Origin: Flavobacterium sp. MK4S-17
GTDB lineage: Bacteria > Bacteroidota > Bacteroidia > Flavobacteriales > Flavobacteriaceae
Length of the DNA stretch: 36,492 nucleotides
Assembly: GCF_009848495.1 (NCBI RefSeq)
Contig: NZ_WWEP01000025.1
Coordinates: forward strand, 1-36,492
Direction of reading: 5' to 3'
Numbering within the stretch: the first letter of the stretch is position 1; every line of letters begins with the position of its first letter. The translations under genes were made by a program, and so were the position numbers. The notes beneath the pieces are model-generated. The model was not told where the DNA came from. It saw only the letters and a program-made list of their open reading frames with translations, and did not search any database. Of the stretch, positions 7,623-15,652 are shown piece after piece.

Positions 7623-9227
7623 TTAATAACCAGTGTTTTGAGTTAAATTTGGGTTAGCTGCCCTTGAAGCAACCGGTATTGGGAATACTTTCATGTAGTT
7701 TGGCAATGAGATACCGTTAACTGCATTTCCTTTCCATGCCCAGTTGTAGCTGCCGCCTGTATATTTATTAAAGCGGATAAGGTCTTGCCTCCTGTGTGCT
7801 TCCCAATGTAATTCCCTCGCTCTTTCATCAATCAAAAAGTCAAGGGTTAATTCGCCCATTACAATATTTGCTGCTGCAGAACCGCTGTTGGCCCTTTCCC
7901 TTAAATCATTAACATAGCCAAGTGCGGTATCCATGCTTGTTCCGCCGGCACCTCTTAAGGCACATTCTGCATACATAAGATAAACATCAGCTAAACGGAA
8001 TAATGGGAAATCAGTATTTACAAATGTTGAGTTCTGGCCAACTACACCTGTGGTTGATATGTTAGAATATTTACCTAAAATATACCCCTGGTCTTTATTA
8101 CCTATACTTGTAATATCAATAGGCCTCTCTCCAATTATAATGGTATTCCTGTCATCATTCACAAAGTCTGAACCTGAGAATTTTTCAGAGAATTGTTTCC
8201 TTAGGCGTATTGCACCACTCCATGCTGCAGCACTTACACCAAACGACTCTCCGTTTACCTCAAGCGAACCTACCTGCCCATTTACCATTACAGTGGTTGG
8301 CCCATAATTTTGTGTATAGGTACCGTCTGACTGAAGTGTAAATATCATTTCAGGAGATGTATGGTTGTCTGCTTTAAAGTTGTCAAGATAGTTAGGATTT
8401 AATGTATATCCCGAACTGATGATTTCCTGGCATTTTTCAGCACATTGTGTGTACATGTTTTCGCCGATATAAACTTCGGCATTAAGGTAAAGCTTGGCAA
8501 GCAGCATGTTGGCCACACCCTGGTCAACCCTTCCATATTCATTTGTTGTTGCAGGTTTTAATCCCGGTAATACAGCATTAAGTTCGTCTTCTACAAATTC
8601 AAATAATTGTGCGCGGTTATATTCAGGGCCAGCAAAGTTTACAGGGTCATTTTCTGTAATAAAAGGAGCTTTGCCAAACAAATCTATCATGTTATAATAG
8701 GCCATAGCCCTTAATACCCTTACCTCGTTACGATACACTTCAATTTCAGCCGCTTCATCAGAACTAATATTCCTGCTGCTTAATTTTGATGGAGTAGACT
8801 GCCTTAAATATTCATTAGCTAAAGCTACCTGTACCATAGTACGGCTAAACATACCTAATAAAATAGGGTTTTCAGATGACCAGATATTTCTTTGCAGTTC
8901 CCTTGTGCCGGGGTCATTTTCATAACTCCATACCATTTCATCAGTAGTAAGATCCTGAAGATAAAGCAGGCATCTGCCGTACTGGCTTGTACCAGCATCA
9001 ACCCCCTGAAGGAAAGAAGTGCCTGGACCACCTGTGCCGGTTAATGCAAGGTTGCCATAAACACCGGCCAAAGCCTGTTTGTATGCTCCGGGCTGTTTGT
9101 AAAAGTCATCAGCCCTAAAAATATCGTCATCTTCCGGGGTCACGTCCAGTTCGCTTGTACATGAATTGAATACAAACGCTATCCCCATAAGATACAATAA
9201 ACTTAATTTTATTTTTTTCATAGTCAT
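7623..9227 (-). CDS. susD: SusD-like outer-membrane glycan-binding lipoprotein
   Basis: SusD proteins cap the SusC transporter from outside and capture the oligosaccharide. The 534-residue product has a lipoprotein signal (Cys at residue 23, FNSCTSELDV) followed by an acidic segment. It shows the SusD/RagB pattern: DDFYKQPGAYKQALAGVYGNL near the N-terminus, VLRAMAYYNMIDLFG (helical TPR-like region), FPLFRLADVYLMYAECALR, and the C-terminal ERARELHWEAHRRQDLIRF motif. The first ATG is at 9227, and a second two codons later (MKKIK) gives a more usual signal peptide and may be the true start. The gap to susC is only 4 bases, so the pair is translated as a unit. Confidence 0.95.
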   Translation of the reverse strand: MTMKKIKLSLLYLMGIAFVFNSCTSELDVTPEDDDIFRADDFYKQPGAYKQALAGVYGNLALTGTGGPGTSFLQGVDAGTSQYGRCLLYLQDLTTDEMVWSYENDPGTRELQRNIWSSENPILLGMFSRTMVQVALANEYLRQSTPSKLSSRNISSDEAAEIEVYRNEVRVLRAMAYYNMIDLFGKAPFITENDPVNFAGPEYNRAQLFEFVEDELNAVLPGLKPATTNEYGRVDQGVANMLLAKLYLNAEVYIGENMYTQCAEKCQEIISSGYTLNPNYLDNFKADNHTSPEMIFTLQSDGTYTQNYGPTTVMVNGQVGSLEVNGESFGVSAAAWSGAIRLRKQFSEKFSGSDFVNDDRNTIIIGERPIDITSIGNKDQGYILGKYSNISTTGVVGQNSTFVNTDFPLFRLADVYLMYAECALRGAGGTSMDTALGYVNDLRERANSGSAAANIVMGELTLDFLIDERARELHWEAHRRQDLIRFNKYTGGSYNWAWKGNAVNGISLPNYMKVFPIPVASRAANPNLTQNTGY

Positions 9228-9231
9228 TTAA

Positions 9232-12180
9232 TTAAAAGTTTACGTTAGCCCCAAAAAGGAAAGTCCTCTGCCTTGGGTATATAGTCTGGTCACGTCCGTC
9301 ATTTGTAATTTCAGGATCTATACCCGAATATTCAGTAATAACAAATGCATTTTGTACACCTGTAAACAGCCTTACAGATGCTTTGTCATTAAGCCAGTTT
9401 TTAAATGTGTACCCAAGTGTAATATTATCCATCCTAAGGAATGAAGCATTTTCTACATAAACATCAGAAAGTACCACATCCGGTGTATTTGTAAAGTTTG
9501 TAGATAAAACATTTCTTGGGATATTTGTTAAGGCGGCATCTGTTTTAAGGAAGTTGTATTGTGCATTACCTGCATTTACAGCATTGTAAATCCTGTTTCC
9601 TACACTTGCTCTCAAATTGAATGAAAAATCAAAGTTTTTGTAGTTCATGCTCGATGCAAAACCAAACGTGGCATCCGGGTCAGGATTTTTGTATATATAC
9701 CTGTCCTGCTCGTTTATTATACCATCGCGGTTCAGGTCGGCATAAGCGCCTTCAATTGGGTTTCCGCTATTGTCATAAAGCTGTTTGTAAAGGTAGAAAG
9801 ACCACGGTGTGAAGCCTTCGCGGTATATTTGTGCTGTACCACCTGTACCTGCACCTGTACCACCTAAAAGTATATCCTGTCCAAAAGCAAGTTCTTCAAT
9901 CCTTCTTTCAAACTTGGTTACGTTAAAGTTTACATTCCAGTTAAAGTCCTGTGTTTTTATTACATCGGCAATTATGCTAAATTCAACACCTTTGGTTGTA
10001 AAGCTGCCAATATTCATCCAGCCCCTGTTAGAAAAGTTGGAACCGTCAGGGAACGGAGCCTCCTGTAAAAGGTCTTTACTGTCTTTGTAAAATAAATCTA
10101 CAGCACCTGTAATCCTGTTATTAAAGAAACCATAATCAATACCTACGTTATAAGTTGTAGTTTCTTCCCATTTTAACATTGGGTTGTATGCGCCCGATAC
10201 TGCAATAGGGTATTGTGAGTCTCCAAACACATACTGGCTGTTACCATTACCAATTTGGTATTGCTGCAGGAAGAAGTTTGGCGCTGAAAAGTTCTGCTGG
10301 CCTGTTATACCATAACCTAAACGTAATTTAAGGTCGCTTATGGTGTTAGATTCCGCAAAGAAATCCTGATTCATTTTCCAGGCAAAAGCTGCTGCAGGGA
10401 AGTTACCCCAACGGTTATCTTCGCTAAAGCGGGAAGAACCATCCCTCCTGTATGATAATGTTAACAGGTACTTGTCATTAAATGACAGGTTAGCCCTTCC
10501 GAAAAAGCCTATCAGTACATTATCAGTAGCAATATCTGTTTCAGGGAAGTTGTCGGCAAGGTTAGGGTCATTTATATTACCGGTATAAAAGCTTGTCTGC
10601 TCAAATTTCTGGTAAGAGTAACCTGCTGTAGCATCTATATTAAGCTTGCCAAAAGTTTCATTATAATTAAGGTAAACATCCATTAGTTTGTTCCTTAATG
10701 TCCTTTCGCTGTATTCATTTGTACCGAATGGTATGCTGTTATTAGATGGTGCAGAAGCAGCATTTGTAGGAACATAACGTGTCCTTTCACCTTTAGATTC
10801 GTCAAAGCCTAAGTTAAGCACAACTTTAAGCTCCGGCATAAAATGAAAACGGTATTCCGTTTCAACGTTACCAAATATACGGTTGTTTTTACCGTTATCA
10901 TGTGTTTGTAACAGTTGCGCTACGGGGTTACGTGTGCCTAAAGTAAGTGCGTTATTTGCATCGGCAGGGTTATAGTATTCAAAAAATCCACCATAAGGAG
11001 AATCTGCATCATATACCGGTTGTGTAGGGTCAAAACGGAAGGCAGCCCCTTCAACACCGTCTGCAAACCTGTTCCTTTCATTAGCAAAATTGGCATTAAC
11101 CCTGAATTTTAAATGGTCATTAAAAAAGGAAGGATTTAAGCTTAATGACGCACTGTTCCTTATAAATTTATTGGTTAGCCTTAAACCTTCCTGATAGGTA
11201 TTACCTATAGATAAACGTGCAGGAACAACTTTAAACAGGTTACCTGTTAATGACAGGTTATTGTCTATAAAGTCAGTCCTTCTGTAAATTTCATCCTGCC
11301 AGTTAGTATTGGCATCACCTAAAAGGGCAGCATCAGTAGTATTTAGCCTGCCTGCGGCAATACCCGCCATAATCTGCTCCCTGAATTCATCAGCTCCAAA
11401 AACATCAATTGTTTTTGTATGCCTTCCTGAACCATAGTTAAAGTTATAATTTACCTTAAGCTCTTTACCGCCTCTTTTGGTAGTAATGATAATTACACCA
11501 TTGGCAGCCCTTGAACCATAAATTGCAGTAGCCGATGCATCTTTAAGCACGGTAAAACTTTCTATGTCGTTAGGGTTAATTGCTGCAAGTGGGGAAGTAG
11601 AACCTATATTGGTATCATTAGTAACAGGCAAACCATCTATTACTATAAGTGGGTCGTTAGAGGCATTTAATGATGAGCCTCCCCTTATCCTTATCTGAGA
11701 ACCTGAACCAGGGGCACCGCTGGTATTGATGGTAACACCGGCAACACGTCCGTTAATAAGGTTTTCGGCTGTTACCATTGTTCCCTTATTAAAGTTTTCA
11801 GATGTTACGGTAGTTACCGAACCTGTAGCATCCTTCTTTTTAACCGAACCGTAACCTATAACCACAACTTCTTCAAGCTGGGTAGCGTCTTCCGTTAAGG
11901 TTACATTAATATTGTTCTGGCCATTGTAGGTTATAGCCTGTTCGGCAAAGCCGATAAAACTGAACACAATCCTGTCTCCCGTGTTAACATTGGTTAGGGT
12001 AAAATTACCATCCATGTCAGTCGAAGTGCCATTTGTTGTGCCCTCTACAATTACATTAACACCGGGAATAGGCTGCCCGGTGGTATTATCACGAACGGTA
12101 CCCTGCAAAGTGCTTTGTGCCAATGCACTAAAGGGCAACATCAGTAATAAAAGTAATAACTTTTGATACATTGTTTTCAT
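9232..12180 (-). CDS. susC: SusC-like TonB-dependent outer-membrane transporter
   Basis: This 982-residue protein should import maltodextrins across the outer membrane using TonB energy. It has a signal peptide (1-21, ending ALA before Gln), a carboxypeptidase-regulatory-like beta domain (about 24-108, LQGTVRDNTTGQPIPGVNV), and the SusC linker EEVVVIGYGSVKKKD. A plug domain (about 115-230) contains RIRGGSSLNASNDPLIVIDG. The rest is a long beta-barrel ending in an aromatic residue (NVNF). It is the first gene of the minus arm. The 227-base gap to the divergent regulator carries two LacI-type operators, so induction by maltodextrin breakdown products through that regulator is likely. Glucan specificity is inferred from the amylase and maltose phosphorylase neighbours. 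Confidence 0.96.
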   Translation of the reverse strand: MKTMYQKLLLLLLMLPFSALAQSTLQGTVRDNTTGQPIPGVNVIVEGTTNGTSTDMDGNFTLTNVNTGDRIVFSFIGFAEQAITYNGQNNINVTLTEDATQLEEVVVIGYGSVKKKDATGSVTTVTSENFNKGTMVTAENLINGRVAGVTINTSGAPGSGSQIRIRGGSSLNASNDPLIVIDGLPVTNDTNIGSTSPLAAINPNDIESFTVLKDASATAIYGSRAANGVIIITTKRGGKELKVNYNFNYGSGRHTKTIDVFGADEFREQIMAGIAAGRLNTTDAALLGDANTNWQDEIYRRTDFIDNNLSLTGNLFKVVPARLSIGNTYQEGLRLTNKFIRNSASLSLNPSFFNDHLKFRVNANFANERNRFADGVEGAAFRFDPTQPVYDADSPYGGFFEYYNPADANNALTLGTRNPVAQLLQTHDNGKNNRIFGNVETEYRFHFMPELKVVLNLGFDESKGERTRYVPTNAASAPSNNSIPFGTNEYSERTLRNKLMDVYLNYNETFGKLNIDATAGYSYQKFEQTSFYTGNINDPNLADNFPETDIATDNVLIGFFGRANLSFNDKYLLTLSYRRDGSSRFSEDNRWGNFPAAAFAWKMNQDFFAESNTISDLKLRLGYGITGQQNFSAPNFFLQQYQIGNGNSQYVFGDSQYPIAVSGAYNPMLKWEETTTYNVGIDYGFFNNRITGAVDLFYKDSKDLLQEAPFPDGSNFSNRGWMNIGSFTTKGVEFSIIADVIKTQDFNWNVNFNVTKFERRIEELAFGQDILLGGTGAGTGGTAQIYREGFTPWSFYLYKQLYDNSGNPIEGAYADLNRDGIINEQDRYIYKNPDPDATFGFASSMNYKNFDFSFNLRASVGNRIYNAVNAGNAQYNFLKTDAALTNIPRNVLSTNFTNTPDVVLSDVYVENASFLRMDNITLGYTFKNWLNDKASVRLFTGVQNAFVITEYSGIDPEITNDGRDQTIYPRQRTFLFGANVNF

Positions 12181-12214
12181 ACAAGTTGTTTAGGTTAATT
12201 TTGCTTTAGTTTTT

Positions 12215-12232
12215 GCTTATAAATTCACTTCG
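12215..12232 (+). promoter_or_regulatory. Copy 1 of an 18-base motif shared by the two sugar-locus regulatory gaps
   Basis: GCTTATAAATTCACTTCG lies 35-52 bases upstream of the susC start. The same 18 bases with one change (A to C at position 9) recur at 13555-13572 upstream of the permease, also on the plus strand. A match this long in the two control regions of one pathway suggests a second regulator site or a shared RNA element. Function is unknown. Confidence 0.55.
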
Positions 12233-12237
12233 AATGT

Positions 12238-12245
12238 TAAAACTA
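12238..12245 (-). promoter_or_regulatory. Weak candidate -7 element of susC
   Basis: TAGTTTTA on the minus strand fits TAnnTTTG except for the last base, 58 bases before the susC start. At the usual spacing the -33 region would fall at 12265-12268, inside LacI-type site 1. It reads GTTT, not TTTG. A poor core promoter fits an operon that needs activation, but the call is tentative. Confidence 0.3.
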
Positions 12246-12263
12246 TGTAAATTTTAATTACAA

Positions 12264-12304
12264 AAAACGTTTTCGCGCTCAAACACCTGCCGAAAACGTT
12301 TGCG
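12264..12304. promoter_or_regulatory. Pair of LacI-type operators in the susC/lacI gap
   Basis: Site 1 contains AAAACGTTTT (12264-12273), a perfect palindrome centred on CG. Site 2, CGAAAACGTTTGCG (12291-12304), read backwards gives CGCAAACGTTTTCG, which is close to the general PurR/LacI-family operator. The two are also mutual inverted repeats: AAACGTTTTCG at 12265-12275 is the exact complement of CGAAAACGTTT at 12291-12301, with centres 29 bases apart. LacI-family hinge helices typically insert Leu at a central CpG, as would be possible here. The likely binder is the adjacent regulator. The position, 84 or more bases before susC and 104 or more before lacI, fits activation or looping better than simple promoter blocking. 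Confidence 0.75.
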
Positions 12305-12345
12305 TGTTGAAAACTTTCTGTATTTGCCACATATTCTGTAAGATA

Positions 12346-12377
12346 ATTGCGGGTAATAAAAAATTAATATACCTTTA
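12346..12377 (+). promoter_or_regulatory. Candidate promoter of the lacI-type gene
   Basis: ATTG (12346-12349), 20 bases, then TACCTTTA (12370-12377) approximates TTTG-N19-TAnnTTTG with one change in each box. It would start transcription about 25 bases before the regulator ATG. Both LacI-type sites lie upstream of it. Confidence 0.35.
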
Positions 12378-12407
12378 TTTGTAAAATAATAATTTACTTT
12401 TTTTTCG

Positions 12408-13430
12408 ATGAAGAGAAAAATAACCCTTAAACAAATTGCAAAGGAATTAGACGTATCCATTTCTACAGTTTCAAAATCATTGCGCAACAGCCCCGAAATA
12501 AGTGAAGATACCCGCCTTAAAGTGCAGGCTTTTGCCAAACTGTATAACTATAAGCCCAACAACATAGCGTTAAGCCTTAAAAACAAAAAAACCAAAACTA
12601 TAGGGATTATTATTCCTGAAATTGTGCACCATTTTTTTGCCACCGTAATCAGTGGTATAGAGCAGGTAGCCAATGAAAACGGATATAATGTTATTGTGTG
12701 CCTTTCCAACGAATCTTTTGATAAGGAGGTGATTAATATGGAAATGCTTGCCAATGGCAGTATTGATGGTTTTGTAATGTCATTATCCAAAGAAACACAA
12801 CTCAAGAAAGACTTCCACCATATAGTTGAGGTAATAAACCAGGGGATGCCTGTAGTAATGTTTGACAGGATTACAAATGATGTTCTTTGTGATAAGGTTA
12901 TTATTGACGACCGCCTTGCAGCTTATGATGCTGTGGAATTTTTAATAAAAAAAGGATTTAAAAATATAGGACTTGTTACTACTGTTGATTATGTTAGCGT
13001 AGGCAAACTGCGAACAGACGGTTATATTGACGCTTTACAGGGCCATGATATGGAGGTGAGGGAAGATATGATTGTAAAGATAGAAGATATAGACAACTGC
13101 GCTTCTAAAATTGAAAGGCTGCTGCAGGAAAAAAAGCCACAGGCTATTTTTGCTGTAAATGAGCTTTTTGCAGTAACCACTATCAAATTGGCAAATAAAA
13201 TGGGGCTTAAGGTTCCTGATGATATTTCGGTTATTGGATTTACAGATGGAATTATATCGCAATTTTCAACCCCTACTATAACTACGGTTAGCCAAAATGG
13301 TATAAAAATGGGCGGCCGTGCTGCTAAAATGCTTATAGAAAGGCTGGAAATGGAAGAAGAAAACGAGCAGTACAAAACCGAAGTAATTGAAACAAACCTT
13401 GTAGAGAGAGAATCTACGGCAACGTTGTAG
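12408..13430 (+). CDS. LacI-family transcriptional regulator of the maltodextrin locus
   Basis: The 340-residue product has the LacI helix-turn-helix at residues 5-25 (TLKQIAKELDVSISTVSKSL) and the hinge helix NNIALSL near residue 51, whose Leu fits a CpG-centred operator. A periplasmic-binding-protein-like sensor domain follows from TKTIGIIIPEI (about 62) to the end, including VIGFTDGIISQFSTPTITTV, the usual C-terminal effector-domain motif. It is divergent from susC and upstream of the permease operon, so it probably controls both arms. In this phylum SusR-type sensors often do this job; here a LacI-type protein occupies that place. The effector (maltose, glucose-1-phosphate or another) cannot be told. 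Start ATG 12408 follows an A/T-rich leader without Shine-Dalgarno. Confidence 0.93.
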   Translation: MKRKITLKQIAKELDVSISTVSKSLRNSPEISEDTRLKVQAFAKLYNYKPNNIALSLKNKKTKTIGIIIPEIVHHFFATVISGIEQVANENGYNVIVCLSNESFDKEVINMEMLANGSIDGFVMSLSKETQLKKDFHHIVEVINQGMPVVMFDRITNDVLCDKVIIDDRLAAYDAVEFLIKKGFKNIGLVTTVDYVSVGKLRTDGYIDALQGHDMEVREDMIVKIEDIDNCASKIERLLQEKKPQAIFAVNELFAVTTIKLANKMGLKVPDDISVIGFTDGIISQFSTPTITTVSQNGIKMGGRAAKMLIERLEMEEENEQYKTEVIETNLVERESTATL

Positions 13431-13472
13431 TTGGGTTTAATATATTGATTTACAGTTTTTTGTAAATTTAAA

Positions 13473-13499
13473 ATTCGGCTTCAGTGCCGGATTTTTTTT
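13473..13499 (+). terminator. Terminator after the lacI-type gene
   Basis: ATTCGGC (13473-13479) pairs with GCCGGAT (13486-13492, one G-T pair) around a 6-base loop and runs into T7. It separates the regulator from the permease operon, so that operon needs its own promoter in the remaining 135 bases. Confidence 0.7.
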
Positions 13500-13532
13500 G
13501 CTTTGAGGTAAACAACCGATTGAAAAACCATT

Positions 13533-13567
13533 TATATTTGTCCTGATTATCAAAGCTTATAACTTCA
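13533..13567 (+). promoter_or_regulatory. Promoter region of the permease-maltose phosphorylase operon
   Basis: Two readings are possible. TATATTTG (13533-13540) is a full -7 match but lacks a good upstream TTTG. Alternatively the TTTG at 13537-13540 serves as the -33 box and, exactly 19 bases later, TAACTTCA (13560-13567) as a degenerate -7 box. The second reading places the -7 box inside the shared 18-base motif, which would suit regulation through that motif. Confidence 0.35.
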
Positions 13568-13572
13568 CTTCG
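13555..13572 (+). promoter_or_regulatory. Copy 2 of the shared 18-base motif
   Basis: GCTTATAACTTCACTTCG matches 17 of 18 bases of the element at 12215-12232. It lies 63-80 bases upstream of the permease start, between the candidate -7 box and the GATAAGC dyad. See the entry for copy 1. Confidence 0.55.
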
Positions 13573-13586
13573 CACAATAAGTTTTT

Positions 13587-13609
13587 GATAAGCAGTAAAC
13601 GCGCTTATC
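13587..13609. promoter_or_regulatory. 7-bp dyad upstream of the permease gene
   Basis: GATAAGC (13587-13593) and GCTTATC (13603-13609) form a perfect inverted repeat around AGTAAACGC. GCTTAT also begins the shared motif 30 bases upstream, so the hexamer occurs three times in 55 bases. It could be a protein-binding dyad or an mRNA hairpin in the leader 26 bases before the start codon. The loop contains AAACG but is not a convincing LacI operator. Confidence 0.45.
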
Positions 13610-13634
13610 GTAATATGAACATTAAAATACGATA

Positions 13635-14990
13635 ATGGAAAAGCGTAGATTAGGTTTCTGGGAAATCTGGAACATGAGTTTTGGTTTCCTGGGGATACAA
13701 ATGGGTTTTGCACTGCAAAATGCCAACGCAAGCCGCATACTCCAGATTTTTGGTGCCGATGTACATGAACTGTCATGGTTTTGGATAATTGCCCCTTTAA
13801 TGGGCCTTATAGTCCAGCCTATTATTGGCCATTACAGTGATAATACATGGGGCCGGTTCGGCAGGAGGAAACCTTTCTTTTTAGTAGGTGCTTTGCTCGC
13901 TTCGGTAGGTTTGATATTAATGCCGCAGGCTGATATATTTATTGCATTTATGCCAGCACTATGGGTAGGGGCAGGAATGCTGATGATTATGGATGCCTCC
14001 TTTAATATTGCCATGGAGCCTTTTCGTGCACTTGTGGCAGATAACCTGCATACCGACCAGCGTACCCTTGGTTTCAGCGTACAGACTGCATTAATCGGTT
14101 TTGGTGCAGTAGTGGGCTCATGGCTGCCTTATGTTTTAACCAATTGGTTTGATATACCTAATACCGCCCCCAATGGTAGTGTACCGCAAAATCTTATATG
14201 GTCATTTATAGTAGGTGCAGCCATACTGGTTATAACAATACTGGTAACCATTTTTACTACTAAGGAATACTCTCCACAAGAACTGGCTTCTTTCGAAGAG
14301 GGGGGTGGCGCAGGGCTAGTGCCCGTTAAAGCTAAGCTTACAGATATTTTTACCGATTTCAGGAAAATGCCTGAGACTATGAAGCAGCTAAGCTGGGTAC
14401 AGTTTTTTTCCTGGTTCGGGCTTTTTGGCATGTGGGTGTTTACAACCCCGGCGCTTGCCCACCATATTTATGGCTTGCCCATAACCGATACTAAAAGCCA
14501 GGCTTACCAAAATGCAGGTGACTGGGTAGGGGTATTATTTGGTGTGTATAATTTTGTATCGGCCATTTTTGCCTTTTTCCTTCCTGTAATAGCGGCTAAA
14601 ATCGGCAGGAAGAAAACGCATGCCATATCGCTTATTATCGGCGGTGTAAGCCTCATCTCGCTTTATTACATGCCCAATGAATATTGGGCAATACTCCCCA
14701 TGATTGGTATAGGCATAGCATGGGCAAGTATACTCGCTATGCCCTATGCTATACTTGCAGGATCTATTGCGCCAAGAAAAATGGGGGTTTACATGGGTAT
14801 TTTCAATTTTTTTATTGTAATACCGCAAATTGTTAACGCTTTAATCGGTGGGCCAATTGTAAAATACCTTTATAATGGCAACGCTATGTATGCTATTATT
14901 ACAAGCGGAGCCAGCTTTATTATAGCTGCCTTGCTGGTAGCTAAGGTAAAAGACGTTGACGATACAAAATTAAAACCCGGAATATCATAA
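13635..14990 (+). CDS. Sugar MFS permease (SLC45/GPH-like), probable maltose importer
   Basis: The 451-residue inner-membrane protein has about 12 hydrophobic segments. It carries the GRFGRRKPF loop (about 74-82), typical of sucrose/maltose cation symporters of the SLC45-like group, with a matching IGRKKTH loop between the later helices. LSWFWIIAPLMGLIVQPIIG and the DNTWGRFGRRKP junction are characteristic. It is the first gene of the plus arm, 4 bases before pgmB and followed by maltose phosphorylase, so maltose or short maltodextrins are the probable cargo, presumably with protons or sodium. Its own terminator-isolated upstream region carries the shared motif and dyad. The family is clear; the substrate is inferred from context. 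Confidence 0.9.
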   Translation: MEKRRLGFWEIWNMSFGFLGIQMGFALQNANASRILQIFGADVHELSWFWIIAPLMGLIVQPIIGHYSDNTWGRFGRRKPFFLVGALLASVGLILMPQADIFIAFMPALWVGAGMLMIMDASFNIAMEPFRALVADNLHTDQRTLGFSVQTALIGFGAVVGSWLPYVLTNWFDIPNTAPNGSVPQNLIWSFIVGAAILVITILVTIFTTKEYSPQELASFEEGGGAGLVPVKAKLTDIFTDFRKMPETMKQLSWVQFFSWFGLFGMWVFTTPALAHHIYGLPITDTKSQAYQNAGDWVGVLFGVYNFVSAIFAFFLPVIAAKIGRKKTHAISLIIGGVSLISLYYMPNEYWAILPMIGIGIAWASILAMPYAILAGSIAPRKMGVYMGIFNFFIVIPQIVNALIGGPIVKYLYNGNAMYAIITSGASFIIAALLVAKVKDVDDTKLKPGIS

Positions 14991-14994
14991 TTTA

Positions 14995-15651
14995 ATGAAA
15001 CAAAAAGCATTTATATTCGACCTTGACGGGGTTATAGTAGATACAGCAAAATACCATTACCTGGCATGGAAAAAAATAGCCGATGGGCTGGGTATAAACT
15101 TTACGCATGAGCATAATGAACTGCTAAAAGGTGTAAGCCGTGTCCGTTCGCTTGATATTATCCTGGGGCTGGGTAAAGTTGAGGCAGCGCAGGAAGATAA
15201 AAACAAGTGGCTGCAGGAAAAAAATGAGGATTACCTTAATTACATCCACCACATGACAGCAGATGAGATACTGGAAGGAGTAGAGCCTGTACTTAGTTTT
15301 CTTAAAGAAAACAATCAGCTGATAGCATTGGGTTCGGCCAGTAAAAATGCCAGGCCTATACTGGAAAAAGTAAATATACTGCATTATTTTGATGCAATTG
15401 TAGATGGCAATGATGTAACCAATGCCAAGCCCGACCCTGAGGTTTTTTTAAGGGCATCCCAACTATTAGGCAAGCCCGCAGAAGAATCTATAGTTTTTGA
15501 AGATTCTGTTGCCGGCATACAGGCAGCCAACATTGCCGGAATGATAAGCATAGGGATAGGGGATAAAACCATATTGAACGAGGCAAAGTACATTTTTGCA
15601 GGCTTTAATGAAATAAATACTGAATTTTTACAAACATTAGTAAATAATTAA
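14995..15651 (+). CDS. pgmB: Beta-phosphoglucomutase
   Basis: This cytoplasmic HAD-superfamily enzyme converts beta-glucose-1-phosphate to glucose-6-phosphate. The 218 residues contain the catalytic FDLDGV motif with nucleophile D9 and acid/base D11, plus the helical cap with the KGVSRVRSLD loop (45-54). S114 (GSASKN), K145 (NAKPDPEVF) and E169-D170 (FEDSVAG) follow. The positions agree within a residue with the well-studied Lactococcus enzyme. It lies 4 bases after the permease and 1 base before maltose phosphorylase, whose product is its substrate, so the call is strong on both sequence and context. Confidence 0.96.
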   Translation: MKQKAFIFDLDGVIVDTAKYHYLAWKKIADGLGINFTHEHNELLKGVSRVRSLDIILGLGKVEAAQEDKNKWLQEKNEDYLNYIHHMTADEILEGVEPVLSFLKENNQLIALGSASKNARPILEKVNILHYFDAIVDGNDVTNAKPDPEVFLRASQLLGKPAEESIVFEDSVAGIQAANIAGMISIGIGDKTILNEAKYIFAGFNEINTEFLQTLVNN

Positions 15652-15652
15652 A

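Noticed and set aside
12254..12538. Antisense open frame over the start of the regulator gene
   Set aside because: It overlaps the LacI helix-turn-helix coding region and the operators, has no recognisable domain and is a shadow frame.
13594..13605. AAACG within the permease upstream region as a third LacI operator
   Set aside because: Only one half-site matches and the dyad there is not centred on the CpG, unlike the two sites in the susC gap.
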